From Bacteroidales bacterium (GTDB lineage: Bacteria > Bacteroidota > Bacteroidia > Bacteroidales > UBA932), in the NCBI GenBank assembly GCA_017504965.1, contig JAFVQD010000020.1, positions 1 through 64,000 on the forward strand: a DNA stretch of 64,000 nucleotides. The letters run 5' to 3'. Positions 25,726-35,268 of this stretch are shown one piece after another. The stretch's first letter is position 1; the number at the start of each line of letters is the position of its first letter. Both the position numbers and the translations under genes were made by a program. The notes under the pieces are model-generated. The model saw only the letters and a list, made by a program, of their open reading frames with translations, searched no databases and was not told the origin of the DNA.

Positions 25726-27018
25726 ATGCACGAGTTTATTGAGTTGATCAAAAAAGAGGTAAAGCCTGCACTTGGCTGTACAGAACCCATTGCGGTAGCA
25801 TTGGCGGTAGCCAAAGCCTGTGAGGTGCTCGGTGTGAGCGGAAACACCGGTGCTGAGCTTGAGGTGAAGGTGAGTGGAAATATTCTCAAGAATGGTATGG
25901 GGGTGGGTATCCCCGGGACCGGTATGGTGGGTCTCTATATCGCATCTGCACTCGCCCTTTTTTGCGGCAAGTCTGCCTATGGTCTTGAGGTATTGAAAGA
26001 CCTGACCCCTGGAGATGTGGATGCTGCCAAGAAGTTTGTCGATGACAAGAGGGTTTGTATCTCTCTGGCAGAGACCGATAAGAAACTCTATGTGGAGGCT
26101 ATCTGCTCTTGTGGTGGGCACACCTCCAGAGTCATTATAGCAGACAATCACGACTCTATCGTATATGTGGAGAAGGATGGAGCGGTGGTTTGTGATCTCC
26201 GTATGGCCGAAGACGCTCCGGATAGGGCAGCAGGGGGACAGAAAACCACACTTGATTATAAATTGACTGTAGACAAGATATACGATTTTGCCTGCAATAC
26301 ACCATTGGAGGATATCGAATTTATCCTCGAAGGGGCTGAGATGAATATGGCACTGGCCCGGGAGGGGCTTAAACTTGAATATGGACTCAGGGTGGGGAGG
26401 ACCATCCTCGACCATAAGCACAGCGAGGTGTTCGGCTCGGGACTGATGAATACCTGTATGGCCCTGACAGCAGCTGCATCCGACGCGAGGATGGCAGGGT
26501 GCACACTCCCTGCAATGTCCAATTCCGGCAGTGGAAATCAAGGCATTACAGTGTCGATGCCGGTAGTGGCTGCAGCGCAGGAGCTGTGTGCAGACCGTGA
26601 GCAGCTTGCCAGAGCATTGGTGTTGTCAAATCTTATTGCCATACATATCAAAGGGTATCTCGGCAAACTCTCTGCCCTGTGCGGATGTGTGATAGCCTCG
26701 ACAGGTTCTTCCTGCGGCATAGTGATGCTCAAAGGGGGAACTCTTGAACAGATCAAATATGCCATCAAGAATATGGTGGGAAATATCACCGGTATGGTGT
26801 GTGACGGTGCGAAGGTGGGTTGTGCCTTGAAAGTGGCATCCGGAGTCTCTTCGTCGGTGCAGTCAGCTATACTGGCACTGGAAAATATTTGTATATCGTC
26901 CCACGACGGTATCATCGACGAGGATGTGGAGAAGACCATACAGAACCTCGCTACCATAGGCTCGAAAGGGATGCAGAGTACAGATAATATGATACTGGAT
27001 ATAATGGTTTGTAAATAA
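25726..27018 (+). CDS. L-cysteine desulfidase-like protein (UPF0597/CyuA family)
   Basis: A 430-residue protein of the UPF0597 family. The opening EVKPALGCTEPIAVALA includes C18 of the GCTEP signature; more cysteines near ALCGCVIASTGSSCG and the last third complete a likely [4Fe-4S] site. Homologues CyuA/CdsB break cysteine to pyruvate, ammonia and sulfide; others act on serine. Which substrate applies here is not shown. It is the third gene of the methyltransferase-lgt-desulfidase-lipoprotein run (gaps of 6 and 8 bases). Confidence 0.85.
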   Translation: MHEFIELIKKEVKPALGCTEPIAVALAVAKACEVLGVSGNTGAELEVKVSGNILKNGMGVGIPGTGMVGLYIASALALFCGKSAYGLEVLKDLTPGDVDAAKKFVDDKRVCISLAETDKKLYVEAICSCGGHTSRVIIADNHDSIVYVEKDGAVVCDLRMAEDAPDRAAGGQKTTLDYKLTVDKIYDFACNTPLEDIEFILEGAEMNMALAREGLKLEYGLRVGRTILDHKHSEVFGSGLMNTCMALTAAASDARMAGCTLPAMSNSGSGNQGITVSMPVVAAAQELCADREQLARALVLSNLIAIHIKGYLGKLSALCGCVIASTGSSCGIVMLKGGTLEQIKYAIKNMVGNITGMVCDGAKVGCALKVASGVSSSVQSAILALENICISSHDGIIDEDVEKTIQNLATIGSKGMQSTDNMILDIMVCK

Positions 27019-27026
27019 ATATCATT

Positions 27027-27485
27027 ATGCGTAGGATTATCTATCTGGTAGCGGCAATGTTGATGCTCCCCTCTTGCAGTAAGGACAAGAAGGTGTTTTG
27101 GGACATTCTCCCTGTAGGGGTGGAGATCACCGTCAAGGATAAAGACGGAAAGAATCTTCTCGATCCTGCACACGGTCAGAATATTCTGAATGCTGAGGTG
27201 ACTGCTGAGTTTAGAGGGGAATCATATACCCTTGAGAAGATGGAGACCAAAGCGATAATGCCCACTTGGTACGGCTTTTCCATCTATAACGGGAAGATCT
27301 ACTTTGGGGAGTTTGATGGTGCAGAAAGGTTTGACGACGAAGACCTTATTATCGATTGGTGGGGAGCATCGAAAGATACCGTAACCATCAGAAATATCGT
27401 TCACGATACAGACAGCTGCTGGGTGGACAGAGCGTACTATCTGAACGGAGAAAAAGTAAAATATCAGTTTGAGATAATCAAATAG
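27027..27485 (+). CDS. Small lipoprotein of unknown function
   Basis: I recognise no family. The 152-residue protein begins with a lipoprotein signal whose lipobox is MLPSC (Cys17). The rest is strand-rich with many charged residues and conserved-looking tryptophans (WYGFSIY, DWWGA, CWVDRAYY), as in small periplasmic or outer-membrane lipoproteins. It is the last gene of the run starting at 23979 and stops 2 bases before the convergent smpB. Confidence 0.7.
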   Translation: MRRIIYLVAAMLMLPSCSKDKKVFWDILPVGVEITVKDKDGKNLLDPAHGQNILNAEVTAEFRGESYTLEKMETKAIMPTWYGFSIYNGKIYFGEFDGAERFDDEDLIIDWWGASKDTVTIRNIVHDTDSCWVDRAYYLNGEKVKYQFEIIK

Positions 27486-27487
27486 GG

Positions 27488-27943
27488 CTAATACTCCCCT
27501 CTCTCGAATTCGCGGCGCTGGTCTTTCTCTTTTATGGACTGGCGCTTGTCGTATTCTTTCTTGCCTCGGGCGAGGGCGATTACGAGCTTGGCAAAGCCGT
27601 TCTCAGCTATGAAAAGGCGGACAGTGACGATGGTCATACCTTTCTCCTGTGAGGCACGTTTGAGTTTGCGAAGCTCCCTTTTGGTGAGGAGGAGCTTGCG
27701 GTCACGTTTGGGGTCGTGTTTGTTGAAACTTCCCCACCAGTAGTCGGCCACGTGCATATTTTTCACAAAAAGCTCATTCCCTACAAAATAGCAGTAGCTG
27801 TCGGGGAGGGATGCCTTTCCCGAGCGGATGGATTTGATCTCTGTACCGCTTAGGACAATACCCGCAGTAAAGGTCTCTATGAACTCATATTCGAATGAGG
27901 CCTTTTTGTTTTTAATGTTTATGTCGCTTTTTGTTCTGGCCAT
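27488..27943 (-). CDS. smpB: SsrA-binding protein
   Basis: A 151-residue SmpB. The family core [19 protein letters not shown] and the basic C-terminal tail [18 protein letters not shown] are clear. It loads tmRNA onto stalled ribosomes; the ssrA gene is not in this window. The ATG at 27943 (MARTKSD) starts the known N-terminus; a longer reading upstream crosses the promoter. TACTTTTG at 27950-27957 lies only 6 bases before this ATG. Confidence 0.96.
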   Translation of the reverse strand: MARTKSDINIKNKKASFEYEFIETFTAGIVLSGTEIKSIRSGKASLPDSYCYFVGNELFVKNMHVADYWWGSFNKHDPKRDRKLLLTKRELRKLKRASQEKGMTIVTVRLFIAENGFAKLVIALARGKKEYDKRQSIKEKDQRREFERGEY

Positions 27944-27949
27944 ACCACG

Positions 27950-27986
27950 CAAAAGTACAAAAAGATTGCCAATATTCTTATATTTG
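27950..27986. promoter_or_regulatory. Divergent promoters of smpB and miaA, nearly leaderless
   Basis: TACTTTTG on the minus strand (27950-27957) ends 6 bases before the smpB ATG. TATATTTG on the plus strand (27979-27986) ends 4 bases before the miaA ATG. With transcription starting about 5-8 bases after the element, both messages would have almost no leader. Confidence 0.6.
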
Positions 27987-27990
27987 TAGT

Positions 27991-28851
27991 ATGAAACTGT
28001 TATGTGTACTGGGTCCCACTGCATCTGGGAAGACTAAATATGCTGTCCGTCTCGCCCGAGAGATGAATGGTGAGATTATCTCTGCCGATTCCAGACAGGT
28101 GTATCGGGGTATGGATATAGGGACAGGGAAGGATTTGGGTGATTACGAAGAGATTCCATATCACCTTATAGATATTATGGATGCAGGGGAGAAGTACGAC
28201 ATTTTCAGATACAGGAAGGACTTCATTAGGGCCTATAACGATGTGGTGGGCAGGGGTAAGTTCCCTATCCTGTGTGGTGGTTCGGGACTCTATATCGAAG
28301 CTGCCACCAGAGACTATAAACTGCAGGATGTCCCTCAGAACCCTGAACTGCGAGCAGAGCTTGATAAAGAGGATATGGATACCCTTGTGGCAAAGCTCGC
28401 ATCCTACAAACATCTTCACAATACCACAGACTACGACACTAAGCAGAGACTTATCCGTGCCCTGGAGATAGCCATCTATCAGGATGAGCACCCCGATTTC
28501 GTCTCCCCCGACATAACACTCCCCTTCGACCCGTCAGAGGTGAAGTATGTGGGTGTATCTGTGAGTAGGGAGGTGAGAAATGCCCGTATAGATGCCAGGC
28601 TGGAGGCGAGGCTGAAAGAGGGGATGGTCGAGGAGGTAAAGGGTCTTCTGGACAGCGGTATCCCGGCTGAGAATCTCCTTTACTACGGACTGGAATATAA
28701 GTTTGTCACCCAATACCTCATAGGTGAGCTTGCTTATGATGAGATGGTGGATAAGTTGAGGATCGCCATCCATCAGTTTGCCAAGAGGCAGATGACCTGG
28801 TTCAGGGGGATGGAGCGTAAGGGTATAGAGATAGAGTGGAGAGAAATATAA
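27991..28851 (+). CDS. miaA: tRNA dimethylallyltransferase
   Basis: A 286-residue MiaA. The P-loop GPTASGKT (8-15) and the [17 protein letters not shown] segment are clear. It adds a dimethylallyl group to N6 of A37 in tRNAs reading codons that begin with U. The ATG at 27991 gives the standard N-terminus MKLLCVLG; a longer reading would extend through the promoter. The SGNH hydrolase gene follows after 15 bases on the same strand. Confidence 0.96.
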   Translation: MKLLCVLGPTASGKTKYAVRLAREMNGEIISADSRQVYRGMDIGTGKDLGDYEEIPYHLIDIMDAGEKYDIFRYRKDFIRAYNDVVGRGKFPILCGGSGLYIEAATRDYKLQDVPQNPELRAELDKEDMDTLVAKLASYKHLHNTTDYDTKQRLIRALEIAIYQDEHPDFVSPDITLPFDPSEVKYVGVSVSREVRNARIDARLEARLKEGMVEEVKGLLDSGIPAENLLYYGLEYKFVTQYLIGELAYDEMVDKLRIAIHQFAKRQMTWFRGMERKGIEIEWREI

Positions 28852-28866
28852 TTTAAAAATTAAGAT

Positions 28867-29949
28867 ATGATCAAAAGAGTTTTTTTACTTGTTCTTTGCG
28901 TGGTGGCAAGTTTGTCAGCTGCCTTTGCCCAGAAAGCATCTGAACTGGTGTATACAGATGCAGAGGAGTTTGCGGTTCTTATAAACCAAGGTTTTGACAA
29001 TACAGAGATGAAGTATTCACGTCTCCCTGCAGACCTGAAGGACCAGACCCGCAAGGCTGTCTGGGATCTGGGACTGAACTCTGCAGGTATCGCCATCAGA
29101 TTTTCATCGAATGCCAAATGTATGGGTGCCCAGTGGACACTTCTGAACAATTTCAATATGGCCCATATGCCCGGGACCGGTATCAGAGGGATTGACCTTT
29201 ATACCTTGGTGGATGGAGAGTGGAAACATATCGGCACAGCACAGCCAAACGGAAAGGAGTCCCGCAATATCTTCTACCGCAATGGTGATGGTTCTCAGAG
29301 GGAATTTCTGGCATACCTTCCCCTTTATGACGGAGTGGTCAAACTCGAAATAGGTGTAGACTCCACATCTACCCTCTCTGCCCCCAAGGTGGAGAAGTTC
29401 AAAAGTGGGAAGCCTATCGTGTTCTATGGCACAAGCATCACTCAGGGGGGGTGTGCATCGCGCCCCGGTATGACCTATTCAAATATCCTGGGCCGCTGGT
29501 TTGACTGTGAGGCCATCAATCTGGGCTTCAGTGGCAATGCCCGTATGGACAGATCTATGCTTGAGGCTATAAAGAGGATAGATGCCCAGAAATATGTCAT
29601 CAACTGTCTTCCAAACTGCACACAGGAGATCATCAGGGATTCTGCATACCACTTTATGTCCACTTTGGCCAAAGAGCGTCCCGAGGTGACTATATATATG
29701 GTGGAGAATGTCGAATTTACCGACAGGCACATCAATCAGCGTACAGCCAAAGACCTGATAGAGAAGAACCGGATGTGGTCCGACCTCTACAAGCAGCTCC
29801 GTAAGGAGGGTTACAAGAATCTTAGGTATATCCCTTCAGAGGGTTATGTAGGTACAGATGACGAGCACTCTGTGGATGGGGCGCACTTCACCGATCTCGG
29901 CTTTATGAGGATGGCCGAGACATTCAAGAAATATCTTAAGAAGAGATAA
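28867..29949 (+). CDS. Secreted GxDLY/SGNH hydrolase
   Basis: A protein of 360 residues with a signal peptide (cleavage near AFA-QKAS). It has an N-terminal beta-sandwich with the GxDLY signature (RGIDLYTL) and a C-terminal SGNH hydrolase domain. The nucleophile block is FYGTSITQGG, the glycine/asparagine blocks lie in LGFSGNARM and NCLPNC, and the Asp-His block is DGAHFTDLG. Such enzymes deacetylate or de-esterify glycans or lipids in the periplasm. The substrate is unknown. No polysaccharide-utilisation genes lie nearby. Confidence 0.85.
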   Translation: MIKRVFLLVLCVVASLSAAFAQKASELVYTDAEEFAVLINQGFDNTEMKYSRLPADLKDQTRKAVWDLGLNSAGIAIRFSSNAKCMGAQWTLLNNFNMAHMPGTGIRGIDLYTLVDGEWKHIGTAQPNGKESRNIFYRNGDGSQREFLAYLPLYDGVVKLEIGVDSTSTLSAPKVEKFKSGKPIVFYGTSITQGGCASRPGMTYSNILGRWFDCEAINLGFSGNARMDRSMLEAIKRIDAQKYVINCLPNCTQEIIRDSAYHFMSTLAKERPEVTIYMVENVEFTDRHINQRTAKDLIEKNRMWSDLYKQLRKEGYKNLRYIPSEGYVGTDDEHSVDGAHFTDLGFMRMAETFKKYLKKR

Positions 29950-30471
29950 TTAAGCTATATTGTCAAGATCCAGCAACTCATACTCTCCACCCCATAGCTC
30001 CAGGAAGCGGCGGAAGTCTGAGTTGGGGATTACGGCAGTAGCGGTGTTGTCGTTCGGGTGGAAGCTAATATGCCCCGCCTCCATCAGATCTTTGTCGAGG
30101 AAGAGTTTTACCTTCTTCTCGGGGTCATTGATAAGGCCGAACAGCGACACGGAGCCGGGGGTGGTCCCCAGACATCTCTCCATTCTTTCGGGTGAGGCAA
30201 AAGACAACTTCCCCTGGTGAAGGACCTTCTCAAGGTCGTGTATGGGGAGGGTCTTGTGACACTCGATGATGACAAGGTAGTGCTTATTCCCCTTGTGATT
30301 GCGGAAGAAAAGGTTTTTGCAGTGTACAGCATCCTCTTCTTTACAGCACTCAGTCCAGTAATCGAGTGCCAGTTCTATAGTAGGGAGTGGCGGATGTTCA
30401 TAAAGTTTGTAATCAAATCCCCACTCGTCAAGTTTGTCCAATACAATTTTTCTGCGTTCGATCGATTCCAT
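29950..30471 (-). CDS. proX: Prolyl-tRNA editing protein (YbaK/ProX family)
   Basis: A 173-residue free-standing editing domain like ProXp-ala (PrdX), which deacylates Ala-tRNA(Pro). Family features include YEHPPLPT near the N-terminus, KNLFFRNHKG with its conserved lysine-bearing strand, and the GSVSLFGLIND segment. It stands alone. TACCTTTG at 30476-30483 lies 4 bases before the ATG. Its stop is directly after the convergent SGNH gene stop. Confidence 0.88.
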   Translation of the reverse strand: MESIERRKIVLDKLDEWGFDYKLYEHPPLPTIELALDYWTECCKEEDAVHCKNLFFRNHKGNKHYLVIIECHKTLPIHDLEKVLHQGKLSFASPERMERCLGTTPGSVSLFGLINDPEKKVKLFLDKDLMEAGHISFHPNDNTATAVIPNSDFRRFLELWGGEYELLDLDNIA

Positions 30472-30475
30472 AGCG

Positions 30476-30483
30476 CAAAGGTA
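30476..30483 (-). promoter_or_regulatory. proX promoter element, 4 bases from the start codon
   Basis: TACCTTTG matches the consensus exactly and leaves only CGCT before the proX ATG. A start at or inside the ATG region is predicted, which would give a leaderless or near-leaderless message. Confidence 0.55.
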
Positions 30484-30491
30484 GCATTTTT

Positions 30492-31379
30492 ATGATGAAA
30501 AAAATCTGGTTTTTATATCCCGACACCACTCCGCTGAGTTCCAACGCTTTTGATTGGTTCCGCGAGAGCTTTTCCCGCTATGGGATGGAGGTGGAGGTCC
30601 ATTTCTGGGATGAAGCCTCCCCCGATTCCCCTCTCAGTGTGGATGGGAGACCCGATGCGGTGGTGATGCGTGGCTACAATCTGGAGCTCTCCCGTAAGTT
30701 TGAATCCGGCGGGATCAGGGTCCTCAATACCACCCGATCGATGGAGCTGTGCAGAGACAAGATAACGACTTCAGAGATTTTGGCTGCCAGGGGAATACCC
30801 GCCCCACGCACCGTAGTATATGAAGAACAATACCCCACCTGGGAGAGATTGGTGGAGGACTTTGGCGGCAAGCCGGTAATTATGAAACTCTCGTTCGGTT
30901 CGAAAGGGGAGGATGTCTTCCTTGTGGAGGAGAGGGCCCAGTACACCCAGGCCAGGAGGCACTGCGAAAAATTGGCTCCGGCAAGACCAGGGAGCAGGCC
31001 GTTGTACCAGGAGTATATCCAGACCAGTTGCGGCAGGGATATACGGGTATGGGTTATAGGTGGAAAGGTAGCCGGGTGTACATTGCGGAGCAATAAGTGC
31101 AGTTTCAAATCTAATTTTGCCCAAGGGGGCAATGCACACGCTATTACGCTGCCGCAGGGTGCGGCGGAGCTGGCTGTAAGGGCAGTAGAGGCTCTGGGAC
31201 TGGAGTTTGCAGGTGTGGATATCCTCTTCGGTGGGGGTGAGTATCCTGAATTTCTTGTTTGCGAAGTGAATGGAAATGCAGGTTTTCGTACCGCTTCTTT
31301 AATAGGTGGAGTAGACATTCCGACAATATTGGCAGAGTATATGTCACACTCTCTATGTCAACATAAATTTCATTTTTAA
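30492..31379 (+). CDS. RimK-like ATP-grasp ligase
   Basis: A 295-residue ATP-grasp protein. The ATP-binding lysine region is KPVIMKLSFGSKGEDVF, the metal-binding end is FLVCEVNGNAGFR, and the family spacing of RDIRVWVIGGKVAG is that of RimK-type enzymes, which attach glutamate or other amino acids to a carboxylate. The target is unknown: RimK itself modifies ribosomal protein S6, relatives make coenzymes or peptides. It is divergent from proX with only 20 bases between the starts, so their promoters must overlap coding DNA. Confidence 0.82.
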   Translation: MMKKIWFLYPDTTPLSSNAFDWFRESFSRYGMEVEVHFWDEASPDSPLSVDGRPDAVVMRGYNLELSRKFESGGIRVLNTTRSMELCRDKITTSEILAARGIPAPRTVVYEEQYPTWERLVEDFGGKPVIMKLSFGSKGEDVFLVEERAQYTQARRHCEKLAPARPGSRPLYQEYIQTSCGRDIRVWVIGGKVAGCTLRSNKCSFKSNFAQGGNAHAITLPQGAAELAVRAVEALGLEFAGVDILFGGGEYPEFLVCEVNGNAGFRTASLIGGVDIPTILAEYMSHSLCQHKFHF

Positions 31380-31443
31380 GAAAAAAATTCTTTACTTTGC
31401 CACCAAATTTGTTTTATTAATTTACTAACTAAAATTTTAAACC

Positions 31444-31680
31444 ATGTCAGAAATCGCTTCAAAAGTAAAAGCTATTATAGTAGATAAGCTTGGTGTAGAT
31501 GAGAACGAAGTTACCCCTAACGCAAGTTTCACTAACGATTTGGGTGCAGACTCTCTTGATACAGTAGAACTTATTATGGAGTTCGAGAAAGCTTTCAATA
31601 TCACTATTCCAGATGACGCTGCTGAAGAAATCTCTACTGTAGGAGATGCAGTAAAATACATCGAAGAGAAACTTAAATAA
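31444..31680 (+). CDS. acpP: Acyl carrier protein
   Basis: A 78-residue acidic protein with the phosphopantetheine attachment serine in [11 protein letters not shown]. It carries growing chains in fatty-acid synthesis. It is followed after 5 bases by fabF, the standard acpP-fabF pair. Normal length and sequence. Confidence 0.98.
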   Translation: MSEIASKVKAIIVDKLGVDENEVTPNASFTNDLGADSLDTVELIMEFEKAFNITIPDDAAEEISTVGDAVKYIEEKLK

Positions 31681-31685
31681 ATACA

Positions 31686-32942
31686 ATGCCTCTGAAAAGG
31701 GTAGTAATCACTGGATTAGGAACTATTAATCCACTTGGTAACTGTATTGGGGAGTTTTTTGAAAACCTCGATAAGGGGGTCAGTGGAGCAAGTCCGATAG
31801 ACAGATTTGATACCGCTCTTTTCAAAACCAGGTTTGCTTGTCAGATAAAGGATTATAACCCGGCAAACTTCGGAATAGATCGCAAGGAGGCGAGAAAACA
31901 GGATAAGTTTTCCCAGTTTGCACTCATTGCGACAGCTGAAGCTATTAAGGATTCAGGAATTGACACCGCAAAGGTGGACAAATCGAGGGTAGGGGTTATT
32001 CTCGGGACAGGCATTGGAGGTGTTGAGACCATGTGTGATGAACTGAGGGACTATTACGTAGGTGACGGTACACCGCGTTTTAGTCCCTTTTATATTGTAA
32101 AGATCATCAATAATATAGCACCCGGTCTTATCTCCATGAAATATGGTTTCACTGGCCCCGGCTACGCTACTTCATCAGCCTGTGCCTCATCTTCCCACGC
32201 CCTGATGGAGGCTTTCAATACCATAAGACTGGGCAAGGCGGACATCGTAGTCACAGGGGGTACAGAGGCGGCTGTCACAGTGAACTCTGTAGGTGGATTC
32301 AATTCAGCCAGGGCGCTATCCACCCGTAATGACGATATTCTGAGAGCATCAAGACCATTTGATGCGGACAGGGATGGTTTCGTTTTGGGTGAAGGTGCCG
32401 GTATCCTCATCTTTGAGGATTATGACCACGCGGTAGCGAGAGGTGCCAAGATATATGCAGAGTTCTGTGGTGCAAGTGCCACAAGCGATGCTTATCATAT
32501 CACATCTCCCCACCCGCAAGGGGAGGGGGCAGTCAGAGCTATGGAGCTGGCTATGGAGGAGGCTGGTGTCACCCCGGCAGAAGTTGACTATATAAATGCT
32601 CACGGTACATCTACTCCGGTAGGTGATGTTGTCGAATTGGCCGCCATCAAAAGGGTCTTCGGTGAGTATGCCTATAAGGTGAACATAAGCTCTACAAAAT
32701 CTATGCACGGTCATCTGCTTGGTGCAGCGGGAGCGGTAGAGGCTCTGGCCTGCATACACGCGATCAATTCAGGTATCATCCCTCCCACCATAAATTTTGA
32801 AAAAGAGGATCCTGAGATAGATTACAGGATGAACCTCACCCTGAATAATGCACAGAAAAGGGAGGTAAATGTCGCTATCAGCAACGCTTTCGGATTTGGA
32901 GGACACAACTCTTGTGTCGTTATGAAAAAGTTTTCTATTTAA
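31686..32942 (+). CDS. fabF: 3-oxoacyl-[acyl-carrier-protein] synthase II
   Basis: A 418-residue condensing enzyme. The catalytic triad is visible as Cys in SSACASSSHA, His in NAHGTSTPVGD and His in SMHGHLLGAAG. It elongates acyl-ACP with malonyl-ACP. It follows acpP by 5 bases and overlaps the convergent DUF4270 gene by 8. Confidence 0.97.
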   Translation: MPLKRVVITGLGTINPLGNCIGEFFENLDKGVSGASPIDRFDTALFKTRFACQIKDYNPANFGIDRKEARKQDKFSQFALIATAEAIKDSGIDTAKVDKSRVGVILGTGIGGVETMCDELRDYYVGDGTPRFSPFYIVKIINNIAPGLISMKYGFTGPGYATSSACASSSHALMEAFNTIRLGKADIVVTGGTEAAVTVNSVGGFNSARALSTRNDDILRASRPFDADRDGFVLGEGAGILIFEDYDHAVARGAKIYAEFCGASATSDAYHITSPHPQGEGAVRAMELAMEEAGVTPAEVDYINAHGTSTPVGDVVELAAIKRVFGEYAYKVNISSTKSMHGHLLGAAGAVEALACIHAINSGIIPPTINFEKEDPEIDYRMNLTLNNAQKREVNVAISNAFGFGGHNSCVVMKKFSI

Positions 32943-34338
32943 CTAAAGAATAGGTAATCAGAAGTTTAGGTCTCTTCGTAGAGTGATCACTTCCATTCAG
33001 GACACCGTGTCTGTAGTTTTGGTTGTCCATCCCATAGTAGGTAGATCCCGATGAGTATGAATAGTAGTATGAGTACATATAACTGCTGCTTGACTGGGTC
33101 TCATATGATATGATAGGACAGATGTATAGATCCTGGTCAGATGTTACATTATCATCTCTTAGCATATCCTGGATATAATTTGTAATCTCGCAGGTGTAGT
33201 TGTTCAGTGATCTGTTTATCATACCGATACTTGAGTTAGTATAGATCTCTTTCAATGGAGAGAGAAATTCCAGATAGTCGCTCTGATCGTTGCTGAACAC
33301 ACAAGGGTATATCTGCTGTGGGAAGATGTTGCTGTAGTCTGTGTAGTGATCGTAGTCAAACTCAAAAGGGAACTCAAGGGCAGCTCTCGCTATCACCAGA
33401 CTCTCTTTGGTAAAGCCATTCTGGCTTATCCAGGCATTAAGGATATCTTTTAGGTCTGACGCCTTTATGTGGGGTTTGACACCATCGAAAGACTGGATGT
33501 ACATCTTCTCGCTTATGTCTTCATTGGCCAGTGTCCGGGATGATGTCTGAGTGGTGTTTATCGAGTGGCTGTACCCGAGAGCAAACACCTCCGTAGTGTC
33601 TTTACGGTAGAAGCCTCTTTGGGGATCTGTAAGGAGGTATTTTACATAGATCGATGATGAACCTATAGTTACATAGTTCATCCTACCCTCGCCGCTGTTC
33701 AGCTCAGGTGTGTCTGTGGCGAAGTAGAGACCTTTCATCCTCTCGATAAAAAGGGCTGTACTGTCGTATTCTGCTGTAGATGTGGCGAGAAGTTCCCTTC
33801 CGAACTCTTCAGACAGGTACACTTTGATAGAGTCATCGCCGAAAAATACCGGTGTACCCACAGAGATGGGGGTAGGATAGTAATCGTCAGCGGTGATCGA
33901 TTTGTTGAACATCTCCAGAGTGTCCAGATCTGTTTTCAACTTATAGATATATATGTTTTGTGGTATACCCCTCTGATCCTCCCGAAGTATAGATGTAGAG
34001 TCTATTGTCATATATAGGTATACAGACTTTAGCTCAGGGTTTATCCCCAAATATGTAGAGTCTGTGAATGGAGTTATGTTTGTCGCAAACCCACCTGAGG
34101 TATATCCGAATGTCTCATCATTCAGGTATCCGAAAGTCATATATGAGGTGTTGTAGCCCTGTACGCTGTCTATGGCGCTATTGGTGACAGGTATCTCAAA
34201 CTCGGCGTTATGTAGTTTGAGTACAAAGTCATCGGGTATGAACTGGCTACCCAAAGTCTTATTGGATTCAATACACGAAGTATATACGAAAAGTGAAGAT
34301 AGAAAAGCTAATAATACAAAGTTCCTCTTATTCAACAT
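32935..34338 (-). CDS. DUF4270 family lipoprotein
   Basis: A 467-residue lipoprotein with lipobox YTSC (Cys near residue 22) and the opening NKTLGSQFIPDDF typical of DUF4270. The body is strand-rich. ATG at 34338 is preferred over an in-frame GTG three bases upstream. The gene begins inside the end of the starch-synthase-like gene (overlap 11 bases), so the two are coupled; this pairing recurs in Bacteroidales. Function is not established. Confidence 0.85.
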   Translation of the reverse strand: MLNKRNFVLLAFLSSLFVYTSCIESNKTLGSQFIPDDFVLKLHNAEFEIPVTNSAIDSVQGYNTSYMTFGYLNDETFGYTSGGFATNITPFTDSTYLGINPELKSVYLYMTIDSTSILREDQRGIPQNIYIYKLKTDLDTLEMFNKSITADDYYPTPISVGTPVFFGDDSIKVYLSEEFGRELLATSTAEYDSTALFIERMKGLYFATDTPELNSGEGRMNYVTIGSSSIYVKYLLTDPQRGFYRKDTTEVFALGYSHSINTTQTSSRTLANEDISEKMYIQSFDGVKPHIKASDLKDILNAWISQNGFTKESLVIARAALEFPFEFDYDHYTDYSNIFPQQIYPCVFSNDQSDYLEFLSPLKEIYTNSSIGMINRSLNNYTCEITNYIQDMLRDDNVTSDQDLYICPIISYETQSSSSYMYSYYYSYSSGSTYYGMDNQNYRHGVLNGSDHSTKRPKLLITYSLVK

Positions 34339-35167
34339 CACTGCTGCTCTTTATAAATTGGTCGTAAAAAGTGTTATATCTCTGTATGCTTCCGGTATCT
34401 GTGTGGTCAAACTTTTCGTATGGCAGAATAGGGAGTTTGTACTCGTTTACGTAGTCCACCAACTCCTGATTCACATTCTCTTCGCCCATAATGATGCCGT
34501 CTGCATACTGAATCGCCAGTTTTGCAAGATTTATGCCATTGGGGGTAGAGAGGATCTCCAGGTTTTTGGCTTTTACGCCGTGCATAGTTACTTTCTCTAT
34601 GATGTCGGGACTGAAAGTCTGGTCCAAGAGCTCGTTATAGAGGGTGAGGACTACCTTGCTGTCAGAGAAAATAGGGTCGTCGGAATACGCTTTCTTCAGA
34701 TAGATAGGGAGAAAATGCGATATCCACCCCTGACAATGTATCACATCAGGTTTCCAACGAAGTTTTTTGACAGTCTCCAAAATACCTCTTGCGAAGAAAG
34801 CGGCCCTCTCATCGTTGTCGGCAAACAAGTTCCCTTCTGCATCTGTGTAGATGAACTTTCTGTGGAAGTAATCTTCGTTGTCGATGAAATACACTTGCAT
34901 ACGGGCAGCAGAGATGGAAGACACTTTAATCACAAGAGGGCGATCAATGTCATTTACTACGATGTTCATTCCTGACAAACGGATCACCTCGTGCAACTGA
35001 TTGCGTCTTTCATTTATGCAGCCATAACGTGGCATAAAAGAACGAATCTCTTTCCCGCTCTCTTGGATCCCTTGCGGAAGATACCTGCCGATTAGTGATA
35101 TCTCGGATTCCGGAAGATATGGAAATATCTCAGAATTCACGAACAAGACTCTTTTAGGTTCTTTCAT
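34328..35167 (-). CDS. Starch/glycogen synthase-like protein, N-terminal (GT5) half only
   Basis: A 279-residue protein that resembles only the N-terminal Rossmann domain of glycogen synthase (GT5). It opens RVLFVNSEIFPYLPES, where glycogen synthases have a KTGGL loop for ADP-glucose after VxSExxP; here that loop is replaced by ESEIS. DVIHCQGWISHFLPIYL corresponds to the family HxHDW region. The C-terminal Rossmann domain is absent, and no remnant lies downstream, where DUF4270 starts at once. It is therefore a stand-alone half, possibly non-catalytic. TATCTTTG at 35203-35210 is its promoter candidate. Confidence 0.78.
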   Translation of the reverse strand: MKEPKRVLFVNSEIFPYLPESEISLIGRYLPQGIQESGKEIRSFMPRYGCINERRNQLHEVIRLSGMNIVVNDIDRPLVIKVSSISAARMQVYFIDNEDYFHRKFIYTDAEGNLFADNDERAAFFARGILETVKKLRWKPDVIHCQGWISHFLPIYLKKAYSDDPIFSDSKVVLTLYNELLDQTFSPDIIEKVTMHGVKAKNLEILSTPNGINLAKLAIQYADGIIMGEENVNQELVDYVNEYKLPILPYEKFDHTDTGSIQRYNTFYDQFIKSSSDVE

Positions 35168-35202
35168 CTTTTGTAGTTTTAGTTATTGTTCAATATGCCG
35201 TA

Positions 35203-35248
35203 CAAAGATACGAAAAATTTTTTAGATAATTTGTTTTAATTATCTTTG
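35203..35248. promoter_or_regulatory. Divergent promoters of the GT5-like gene and ftsX
   Basis: TATCTTTG on the minus strand (35203-35210) and TATCTTTG on the plus strand (35241-35248) both match the -7 consensus. The ftsX ATG at 35269 gives a leader of about 14-20 bases; the minus-strand leader is about 30 bases. Confidence 0.6.
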
Positions 35249-35268
35249 AAGTTCCATAATTTGTTCTG

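Noticed and set aside
25633..26541. 302-residue open frame on the minus strand
   Set aside because: Antisense to the cysteine desulfidase-like gene, rich in His, Cys and Arg as expected of a shadow frame.
34328..35167. GT5-like gene as a frameshifted glycogen synthase
   Set aside because: The frame ends cleanly and the next gene starts within it; no C-terminal glycosyltransferase motif is seen in any frame downstream.
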